Shown: positions 13,101-22,800 of the stretch, piece by piece | How positions within the stretch are numbered: the first letter of the stretch is position 1 | Layout of the letters: each line of letters begins with the position of its first letter | Assembly: GCA_949358305.1 (NCBI GenBank) | Contig: OX442314.1 | Coordinates: forward strand, 65,357,369-65,421,368 | Source: Strigamia acuminata | Taxonomy: Eukaryota > Arthropoda > Chilopoda > Geophilomorpha > Linotaeniidae | Length of the DNA: 64,000 bases | Reading direction: 5' to 3' | Translations under genes and position numbers: made by a program | Notes under the pieces: model-generated | The model's database searches: none | The model's input: the letters and a program-made list of their open reading frames with translations, nothing else | Told to the model about the DNA's origin: nothing

Positions 13101-16100
13101 AAAGTCTATTCTCCTAAATCAATGGTTGAATGTTTCTAAAACTTACATTGGAGCCTTCTACTAAGGTTTAAACACTATTTCTGAACATTCAGAGACATTG
13201 GACTTGTGGTGTTTGTGCTAAGTCAACTGTGATGAGATCAAAAGTCTATTCTCCCAAATCATTGGTTGGATGTTTCTAAAACTTACATTGGAGCCTTCTA
13301 CTAAGGTTTAAACACTATTTCTGAACATTCAGAGACATTGGACTTGTGGTGTTTGTGCTAAGTCAACTGTGATGAGATCAAAAGTCTATTCTCCCAAATC
13401 ATTGGTTGGATGTTTCTAAAACTTACATTGGAGCCTTCTACTAAGGTTTAAACACTATTTCTGAACATTCAGAGACATTGGTGTTTGTGCTAAGTCAACT
13501 GCGATCTGAAATGAGCTCAAAATTTTTTTTTCAAAATTTATTGCTTGGGTGTTGCTAAAACTTACATTTAAGGCTTCTACAAAGGTTTAAACACTATTTA
13601 TAAACATTCAGACACATTGGACTTGTGGTGTTTGTGCTAAGTCAACTGTGATGAGATCAAAAGTCTATTCTTCCAAATCATTGGTTGGATGTTTCTAAAA
13701 CTTACATTGGAGCCTTCTACTAAGGTTTAAACACTATTTCTGAACATTCAGAGACATTGGTGTTTGTGCTAAGTCAACTGCGATCTGAAATGAGCTCAAA
13801 ATTTTTTTTTCAAAATTTATTGCTTGGGTGTTGCTAAAACTTACATCTACAAAGGTTTAAACACTATTTATAAACATTCAGACACATTGGACTTGTGGTG
13901 TTTGTGCTAAGTCAACTGTGATGAGATCAAAAGTCTATTCTCCCAAATCATTGGTTGGATGTTTCTAAAACTTACATTAGAGCCTTCTACTAAGGTTTAA
14001 ACACTATTTCTAAACATTCAGAGACATTGGTCTTGTGGTGTTTGTGCTAAGTCAACTGTGATTAGATCAAAAGTCTATTCTCCCAAATCATTGGTTGGAT
14101 GTTTCTAAAACTTACATTGGAGCCTTCTACTAAGGTTTAAACACTATTTCTGAACATTCAGAGACATTGGTCTTGTGGTGTTTGTGCTAAGTCAACTGTG
14201 ATGAGATCAAAAGTCTATTCTCCTAAATCAATGGTTGAATGTTTCTAAAACTTACATTGGAGCCTTCTACTAAGGTTTAAACACTATTTCTGAACATTCA
14301 GAGACATTGGACTTGTGGTGTTTGTGCTAAGTCAACTGTGATGAGATCAAAAGTCTATTTTCCCAAATCATTGGTTGGATGTTTCTAAAACTTACATTGG
14401 AGCCTTCTACTAAGGTTTAAACACTATTTCTGAACATTCAGAGACATTGGACTTGTGGTGTTTGTGCTAAGTCAACTGTGATGAGATCAAAAGTCTATTC
14501 TCCCAAATCATTGGTTGGATGTTTCTAAAACTTACATTGGAGCCTTCTACTAAGGTTTAAACACTATTTCTGAACATTCAGAGACATTGGTGTTTGTGCT
14601 AAGTCAACTGTGATGAGATCAAAAGTCTATTCTCCCAAATCATTGGTTGGATGTTTCTAAAACTTACATTGGAGCCTTCTACTAAGGTTTAAACACTATT
14701 TCTGAACATTCAGAGACATTGGTCTTGTGGTGTTTGTGCTAAGTCAACTGCAATGTGAAATGAACTCAAAATTTTTTTTTCAAAATTTATTGCTTGGGTG
14801 TTGCTAAAACTTATATTGAAGGCTTCTACTAAGGTTTAAACACTATTTCTGAACGTTCAGAGACATTGGACTTGTGGTGTTTGTGCTAAGTCAACTGTGA
14901 TGAGATCAAAAGTCTATTCTCTCAAATCATTGGTTGGATGTTTCTAAAACTTACATTGGAGCCTTCTACTAAGGTTTAAACACTATTTCTGAACATTCAG
15001 AGACATTGGTCTTGTGGTGTTTGTGCTAAGTCAACTGTGATGAGATCAAAAGTCTATTCTCCTAAATCATTGGTTGAATGTTTCTAAAACTTACATTGGA
15101 GCCTTCTACTAAGGTTTAAACACTATTTCTGAACATTCAGAGACATTGGACTTGTGGTGTTTCTGCTAAGTCAACTGTGATGAGATCAAAAGTCTATTCT
15201 CCCAAATCATTGGTTGGATGTTTCTAAAACTTACATTGGAGCCTTCTACTAAGGTTTAAACACTATTTCTGAACATTCAGAGACATTGGACTTGTGGTGT
15301 TTGTGCTAAGTCAACTGTGATGAGATCAAAAGTCTATTCTCCCAAATCATTGGTTGGATGTTTCTAAAACTTACATTGGAGCCTTCTACTAAGGTTTAAA
15401 CACTATTTCTGAACATTCAGAGACATTGGTGTTTGTGCTAAGTCAACTGTGATGAGATCAAAAGTCTATTCTCCCAAATCATTGGTTGGATGTTTCTAAA
15501 ACTTACATTGGAGCCTTCTACTAAGGTTTAAACACTATTTCTGAACATTCAGAGACATTGGACTTGTGGTGTTTGTGCTAAGTCAACTGTGATGAGATCA
15601 AAAGTCTATTCTCCCAAATCATTGGTTGGATGTTTCTAAAACTTACATTGGAGCCTTCTACTAAGGTTTAAACACTATTTCTGAACATTCAGAGACATTG
15701 GACTTGTGGTGTTTGTGCTAAGTCAACTGTGATGAGATCAAAAGTCTATTCTCCCAAATCATTGGTTGGATGTTTCTAAAACTTACATTGGAGCCTTCTA
15801 CTAAGGTTTAAACACTATTTCTGAACATTCAGAGACATTGGTGTTTGTGCTAAGTCAACTGTGATGAGATCAAAAGTCTATTCTCCCAAATCATTGATTG
15901 GATGTTTCTAAAACTTACATTGGAGCCTTCTACTAAGGTTTAAACACTATTTCTGAACATTCAGAGACATTGGACTTGTGGTGTTTGTGCTAAGTCAACT
16001 GTGATTAGATCAAAAGTCTATTCTCCCAAATCATTGGTTGGATGTCTCTAAAACTTACATTGGAGCCTTCTACTAAGGTTTAAACACTATTTCTGAACAT

Positions 16101-17527
16101 TCAGAGACATTGGTCTTGTGGTGTTTGTGCTAAGTCAACTGTGATGAGATCAAAAGTCTATTCTCCCAAATCATTGGTTGGATGTTTCTAAAACTTACAT
16201 TGGAGCCTTCTACTAAGGTTTAAACACTATTTCTGAACATTCAGAGACATTGGACTTGTGGTGTTTGTGCTAAGTCAACTGTGATGAGATCAAAAGTTTA
16301 TTCTCCCAAATCATTGGTTGGATGTTTCTAAAACTTACATTGGAGCCTTCTACTAAGGTTTAAACACTATTTCTGAACATTCAGAGACATTGGTGTTTGT
16401 GCTAAGTCAACTGTGATGAGATCAAAAGTCTATTCTCCCAAATCATTGGTTGGATGTTTCTAAAACTTACATTGGAGCCTTCTACTAAGGTTTAAACACT
16501 ATTTCTGAACATTCAGAGACATTGGTCTTGTGGTGTTTGTGCTAAGTCAACTGCAATGTGAAATGAACTCAAAATTTTTTTTTCAAAATTTATTGCTTGG
16601 GTGTTGCTAAAACTTATATTGAAGGCTTCTACTAAGGTTTAAACACTATTTCTGAACGTTCAGAGACATTGGACTTGTGGTGTTTGTGCTAAGTCAACTG
16701 TGATGAGATCAAAAGTCTATTCTCTCAAATCATTGGTTGGATGTTTCTAAAACTTACATTGGAGCCTTCTACTAAGGTTTAAACACTATTTCTGAACATT
16801 CAGAGACATTGGTCTTGTGGTGTTTGTGCTAAGTCAACTGTGATGAGATCAAAAGTCTATTCTCCTAAATCATTAGTTGAATGTTTCTAAAACTTACATT
16901 GGAGCCTTCTACTAAGGTTTAAACACTATTTCTGAACATTCAGAGACATTGGACTTGTGGTGTTTCTGCTAAGTCAACTGTGATGAGATCAAAAGTCTAT
17001 TCTCCCAAATCATTGGTTGGATGTTTCTAAAACTTACATTGGAGCCTTCTACTAAGGTTTAAACACTATTTCTGAACATTCAGAGACATTGGACTTGTGG
17101 TGTTTGTGCTAAGTCAACTGTGATGAGATCAAAAGTCTATTCTCCCAAATCATTGGTTGGATGTTTCTAAAACTTACATTGGAGCCTTCTACTAAGGTTT
17201 AAACACTATTTCTGAACATTCAGAGACATTGGTGTTTGTGCTAAGTCAACTGTGATGAGATCAAAAGTCTATTCTCCCAAATCATTGGTTGGATGTTTCT
17301 AAAACTTACATTGGAGCCTTCTACTAAGGTTTAAACACTATTTCTGAACATTCAGAGACATTGGACTTGTGGTGTTTGTGCTAAGTCAACTGTGATGAGA
17401 TCAAAAGTCTATTCTCCCAAATCATTGGTTGGATGTTTCTAAAACTTACATTGGAGCCTTCTACTAAGGTTTAAACACTATTTCTGAACATTCAGAGACA
17501 TTGGTGTTTGTGCTAAGTCAACTGTGA
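4154..17527. repeat. Satellite array, 140-bp monomer (left array, part 2), with about 6.1-kb super-repeat
   Basis: Continuation of the 140-bp satellite to the BEL-A target site GTGA (17524-17527). A rare variant monomer containing CAATGTGAAATGAACTC marks a higher-order structure. It occurs at about 4348, 8788, 10451, 14751 and 16554. The offsets 4348 to 10451 and 10451 to 16554 are both 6103 bp, and 8788 to 14751 is 5963 bp. The region from 4.3 to 10.4 kb is therefore essentially repeated as 10.4 to 16.5 kb, with loss or gain of a monomer. No gene is present. Confidence 0.95.
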
Positions 17528-19099
17528 TGTTGCGAGCAAGAACGCAACAAAAAGATCTGGAGATTTCACGTTGTTTATTTTCTGAAAGAGAGAAAAGGCT
17601 TTTTAATTTTGTTGTCAAGTTTGAATAGATTTGCAACTCTTATCTGACATGTCCAGTTGGTTTGCTGCCTTGTTGTCACGATCCTGGAAGTTCAAGGGGG
17701 TTGTCACTTCGCTTGCCACACCTGGAATGTTTGGAAGTTGTGTTTTTAGTCTTTTGGCATTGTTTTATGTGTCTTTTTCACTTGTTTGTGTTATTTCTAG
17801 TATTTATAAGTTTTCTCCTGTTTCCAGTTCACTTGTGAGAGAGATAGGCGTGCATCGGCAAGATGGCCGCCATAGCATAAGTGAGCTGGGAAACAGGAGA
17901 ACTTGAAATAAGCACAATTGCAGTTTTAGTGCTTGTTTCACTGGTAATTTAATTTATACTAACTTGTATTGGTGTTTAAGGTAGTCCACAGGTGTCTTGG
18001 GTCGCTGGATGGACGTTGGACATCGTTTGTGAGCGTTTGCGAGCGTCGGGCGTGAGCGCACGCCTTGCGACGCCTCTCGTGGTCGTATGGGTCCTGCAAA
18101 TGAGTTGAATCGGTCGGGTTTCAATGTCCAAGCACTGGGAAAGTTGTACTGACCGTTCTAGGACGCAGATCCATCGTTGAGAAGGCCTGTGAGTCGCTCG
18201 CGACCTTGTCTGGCTCCATTCACGTCATTTTAGCAGTTGCATGGTCGCCATCTTAGATTTGGTGCTGCACTGGTGCCCTGTCATTGTTTCTTTTGGGGTT
18301 TTAATGGAACCTGGACATAGGGAATATTTACTAGTTATTGTTTGTATATTTACCAATATTAGTTGTTGTTAATCTAAGCGTTTACCTTTGTTATTGCATG
18401 GTTGTTAAGGGGTTAAAACTGTGACACGTTGCGCCCTCTTTTGGTGGTGATTGGGTTTGGGCTCAGCATTGTGTTTTGAGTGTAACTAATGTTAGTTTTA
18501 GCCTTTGAATTATTTGTTAAGTTTAAGTGAAGTGCTGTTTGCACAGGTCATACTGTTATCAAGGTGTTAGGTTAAGTTTTGTCTTTATTTATGTTAAGTT
18601 TGACATCTGTTGTAGATATACGGAAACCTTGTCGGCACTATTGTTATTATTCAAATCTGTATTGTTTGGTCACTGACATTTATTGTAATCAGGTGACCAG
18701 TTGTTAAGAGTAGGTTGCTAAAGAAGCAACAGTTGTTATCAGTTGTTAAGTATTAAAACCAGTTGATATTTTTCCTCCTTCTTTGGATAATTTATTCCTG
18801 TGTTTCTTTTACTTCAACATTCATGATGACTTGTGAGTAGAGAGCTTTGCCTGCTCTCCTCCTCCCTGGGAGCACGGAATTTCTACCCCGCAGCTAAAGA
18901 GGTTTTGCCAATCACTTCATCTAAATGCAGTCAGGCCTAGTTTCATGCAGTCAGGCCTAACCCTTCTTCAAGTTAGGCTTATGCTCAGAGAGAGGATTTC
19001 AACTTGTCTCTTCAACCACTATACAGTCTCGGGCGGTTTCCAGAGTTTGGTGACCAATTCGCCAGTTTTTTCCTGTGAGATCCAAGGTTGTTTGCTACA
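17528..19099 (+). repeat. BEL-A 5' LTR (1572 bp)
   Basis: Begins TGTTGCG and ends TTGCTACA. The first 22 bases form an inverted repeat, TGTTGCG...CGCAACA, with an 8-nt loop. The LTR carries two YY1/Pho-like elements: AAGATGGCCGCCAT at 17860-17873 and GTCGCCATCTT near 18244-18254. An ATTAAA polyadenylation-like hexamer lies near 18752. A 91-codon open frame inside is judged incidental because it is duplicated only as part of the LTR. Confidence 0.95.
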
Positions 19100-19112
19100 G
19101 GGAGCTGTTTTT

Positions 19113-19131
19113 TGGTGCCGTGACCAGGATT
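19113..19131 (+). other. BEL-A primer binding site, tRNA-His
   Basis: TGGTGCCGTGACCAGGATT lies 13 nt downstream of the 5' LTR. From memory it is a 19/19 complement to the 3' end of animal tRNA-His (acceptor stem GCCGTGA/TCACGGC, discriminator A, CCA). It would prime minus-strand cDNA synthesis. The other three BEL elements have interrupted versions of the same site. Confidence 0.85.
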
Positions 19132-19132
19132 T

Positions 19133-19157
19133 CATGCGCGTGTGTACAGCGCGCATG
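19133..19157 (+). other. Stem-loop just after the PBS
   Basis: CATGCGCG, a 9-nt loop and CGCGCATG make a perfect 8-bp GC-rich stem starting 2 nt after the PBS. It is a plausible structural element of the genomic RNA leader (primer annealing or packaging). The function is inferred from position only. Confidence 0.5.
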
Positions 19158-19314
19158 AAAAAGAGGTCATTCGGACGTTCAGCAAGTGATTCAAGTGGTT
19201 TGGTGCGTGCCAGTTGGTTTGTTTGTACGGCTGGTTCCGTGAGCGACCGGCATCAAGTGCGCATGCCAGAGAGTCACGTGAGAGCGGCCATTGACGTCCT
19301 GAGTCTGCCAAGTC

Positions 19315-19332
19315 AAACACAACGCAATGTGC
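19315..19332 (+). promoter_or_regulatory. Conserved leader motif AAACACAACGCAATGTGC
   Basis: This 18-mer recurs with 17-18 matches in the leaders of BEL-B (27645) and BEL-C (34999), and with 14/18 in BEL-D (46396-46413, minus). The rest of the leaders do not align by eye. It lies about 180 nt after the PBS. Reading frame is not conserved among the copies, so an RNA-level role such as packaging, dimerisation or splicing is more likely than coding. Confidence 0.6.
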
Positions 19333-19840
19333 AAGTTGAACCGCTACAGCCTGAAAGAAGAAGAACAGTTTTAGTTTATAAAGTGTATTTTGGTGGGCTG
19401 TTTTTTGGGTTTTTTGATGTGTCCCTTCTGGGGGGAGGGGAAGTGTGCATTTTCGTGTTTAAGTTAAAGTTTAAGTTTTTCTCCACTATAACTGCTTAGG
19501 CAGGGGAGAATTAGATAGCCTAGTAGTTAAAAGGGTCTGCTTGACAGCTTAGAGTTTTTGGGTGTTGCATCACTCAAATCCTTAGGAGTTTAGAGAGTTT
19601 AGCAGTTAACAGGAATTAGTCTACTATAGGAATTAGAGACTGGGTGTTGCGCCACTCAGATCTTTAGTAGCATAGAGTTTACAGTGAGTCTGTCTGTATA
19701 TCATTCAGATCACTAGCGGTTTAGTTGAGCAGTTAGTGTACTTGGTCATTGTTTGTCCAAATATCACCTGTGTTTAGAGTTGTGTGTCTTTGGTTTTTGA
19801 CTGACTGATTGTCTTCACTTTCTGCCATTCCAGGTTTGAC

Positions 19841-22800
19841 ATGGCTACAGGAGGTGGATCAAGGTCAGGTTCAGGGAGAACAACGCCAACAACGGTTGAG
19901 CAACAACCGCCGGAAGAAATGGACGTGTTGTCTGGGAGGTTCACGACTTTGGGGATCTCTTTGGACGCGCTTTTGAGAAGGTCCTTGACACTAAAAGATA
20001 CCGGCGAGCTGGAAGCTGTAGAAATGGCTGCAGATGAACAGATGATGAGAATGATAAACGACCTGAACACGATGCAGCCCAATCTGACAAGAGATCAGTA
20101 CTTGGCAAATCTAAGGGAAATCGAAGAGTTAGAGACACCGATTTCGGTTCTTAAGCACAGAACCCGAATGTCAAAGAAGTTCGTGACGCATTGGTCAGCA
20201 AATCCAGCAAATGCTTCAGCGTTGACGACCAGTACGTCTCAGAGTTCGATTTTGAACCAGACCTTGTCGCAATCGACAAGAAGGCATAATAATGCAAAGC
20301 TTCCTAAGTTGGAAATGCGGAAATTCAATGGAGATGTGACGACATTTCGTCCCTTCCTAAGCAGCTTTGATTCTGCTGTTCACAGCAACCCTGATTTATC
20401 AGAAATTGAGAAGTTGCAATACTTGCAGTCGCTGTGCACGGGAGAAGCTGCCATGCTGATCTCTGCATTCCCTTTAGTGGACGGTAATTACAATTTGGCA
20501 AGAGAAGAGTTGGAACGTTCCTACGGGGACGATGAAGCCCAGAGAGTGGCATTGGTCAAGTCCATAAGGGATATGAGACAGGTTACGGAATTGCATCCGG
20601 TCAAAGCTGTCCGTACACAGTTGACCAAGGTGTCCACTGCTATCCGCTTGCTGGAGCAGTTGAGCGTTCCAGTACAGACTGCTGGTCTGCTTCTGGCACC
20701 CGACGTGCTGAGGAAATTTCCACCTGCCATGGTGATGAGGTTTTACCAGCAGCAAGGGGCTAAGACCTCAAATTTAGTGACAATCTTGAATTTTTTTGCG
20801 GCTGAAGTTCAGCTCTTGGAGCAGATGGAAGATGTCATGGGGGCAGGAGGTCTTGCAACTAAAAAAGACAAGTCTGGAAGTTCCGACAAGGATAAGGATC
20901 AACGCAAGGGCACGATGTCCACCTGCGCCACGTCCAAAAAAGCCAAAGAGTCTTTTAGCCCAAAGCTGACCGTGGGAAGCGCAATTTGCATTTTTTGCAA
21001 AGAAGGTCATGCTAACACTTTCTGTAGGAAGGAAATGAGCGTGGCAGAGAAGACCACGATCATTCAACAGAACCGACTTTGCTTCAATTGCCTGCAAGAA
21101 GGACACAGGGCAATGCGGTGCCAGGTTAAAACCAGCTGCAGGACTTGCGGCGGACGCCATCATTCGTCCATCTGCAGGAAATTGAACACAGGAAGTGGAG
21201 GTGGGATAGAGAAGCCCAAGGACGTGAGCGCGAACGTTTCCTTGGCGATCTCCTCAACACTTCAGTTGATGATATTCACAGCGGAGTTAAAAACAAAGTC
21301 TGGAGGTTCGCACGCGATACGTGGCATGTTAGATCCGGGCAGCCATCGGTCCTACATTTTAAAGAGTGTAGCCGACCGGATACGGTTGAAGAGTTGCGGG
21401 TCAATAGAAGCCACAGCCCAACGCCTCAATGAAGAGGATAATGCTGGATCGACGTCTTACGACGTTTACAAGCTACTCCTTCAGTCTAGACACGGAGCCA
21501 GAGAGCTCAAGGTGACGGCTTTAAGTGCAAGAAGCCTACCGCATGTGTATGGGATAGCCAGCCCTGATACCATTCAGAAGGTTAAAGATTTGGGGTTCGA
21601 ATTGGCTGAAGACTTACCTTCGACTGCAGGCAATGTTGATATCTTGCTTGGAGTTGATGTTTGGTGGGAAATCTGCCTTGACGGACGGAAACGTCTTGAT
21701 AACCGCTTGGGTTTGGTCAATACCATTTTTGGTTGGGTGTTGTCAGGAGCCGCTGGGTCGACAGATGTCTTCTCCGAGAGCTCGCGTGACGTTTCTTGCT
21801 GCAACACCTGTGAGATTAAGACTGACCGTGACTTGGAAAAGCTTTGGAGTCTGGAGGCTGTTGGAATTACAGCAGGCGAACGCGATTCAGATTTTGTTCG
21901 AGATCGCTTTGAGAAGTCGCACAAGCGAATGGAGGATGGTCGCTACCAGGTTTGCTTGCCCTTTAACGATAAGATCGGGGCTTTGGAGTCAAACTGGGAG
22001 TTGGCTCTGAACCAACTATCACATACGCTTAGGCGAATTGATAGTAACAGCGACCACAAGGAACGTTATAACAAAGCCATGTGGGACTACGTCAAGGAAG
22101 AGCACGCGGAAGTAGTACCTCTTGCAGAGAGATACAAGAAAACTGGAGTTTATGTTATTCCGCACCATCCAGTGATCAAGGAGGACCGGGAAACGACCAA
22201 GTTCCGTGTCGTTTTCAACGCGTCGTCGGCGAAGAAGGGGCTACCTTCGCTGAACGACTGTCTGTATCCTGGCCCTTCTTTAAATCCGGATATTGTCCCA
22301 GTTATGATCCGTTTTCGCCTTTTTTGTGTAGTGGCGATAGCAGACATCAAGCAGGCTTTCCTGCAAGTGCTGATTAATCCTGACCACTGCGATTTTTTGC
22401 GGTTCCTTTGGGTTTCAGAAGAATATTTCCAAGAAGGATATTCTTGGCAGAATTTGTGGGATCACCTGGTCGTTTTAAGAATGATAGTCGTCCCTTTCGG
22501 GGTGAATTCTTCGCCATTCTTGTTGTGCGCTGTCATCCGCGCGCAAGGGCGATTGTATTTGGTGCTTTTCCCCAAAGAGGCAGACGCCCTCGATAAGGGC
22601 ATCTACATGGACGACTTGACGTCCGGGGCCGATGGAACCCAAGAGACAGTTACGCACTGTGTCAATCTACGCAGGATCCTTGACGAGGGAAAGATGCCTC
22701 TCGTCAAGTGGGCATCATCAAAGGCAGATGTCTTTGACGCACTCAAAGACAAGGATTTCCACATGCGTGCAGACAAGTTTGAAGATCTAGGAGTTGTCAA

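Larger units (their letters stand above)
19100..19840 (+). other. BEL-A 5' leader (untranslated)
   Basis: 741 nt between the LTR and the gag-pol ATG. In order it contains the PBS, the 8-bp stem-loop, the conserved 18-nt motif and a G-rich purine run GGGGGGAGGGGAAG (19430-19443). A degenerate repeat follows, GGTGTTGCATCACTCAAATC and variants near 19560, 19642 and 19695. A pyrimidine-rich TTTCTGCCATTCCAG resembling a 3' splice site ends 6 nt before the ATG. A 184-codon frame (18945-19499) crosses the LTR/PBS boundary and is not considered a gene. Confidence 0.7.

Noticed and set aside
1-17527. CRISPR-like array of direct repeats
   Set aside because: The repeats are 132-140 bp, directly abutting and without unique spacers; this is eukaryotic satellite DNA.
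17631-17906. 91-codon ORF repeated at 25273-25548
   Set aside because: It is duplicated only because it lies inside both BEL-A LTRs, starts at a non-ATG codon and shows no family motif.
19113-19131. tRNA-His gene
   Set aside because: Only the complement of the tRNA 3' end is present, directly after an LTR; there is no cloverleaf.
18945-19499. 184-codon ORF upstream of BEL-A gag
   Set aside because: It runs through the LTR end, PBS and leader structures. The conserved 18-mer falls in different frames in the sister elements, so coding is unlikely.
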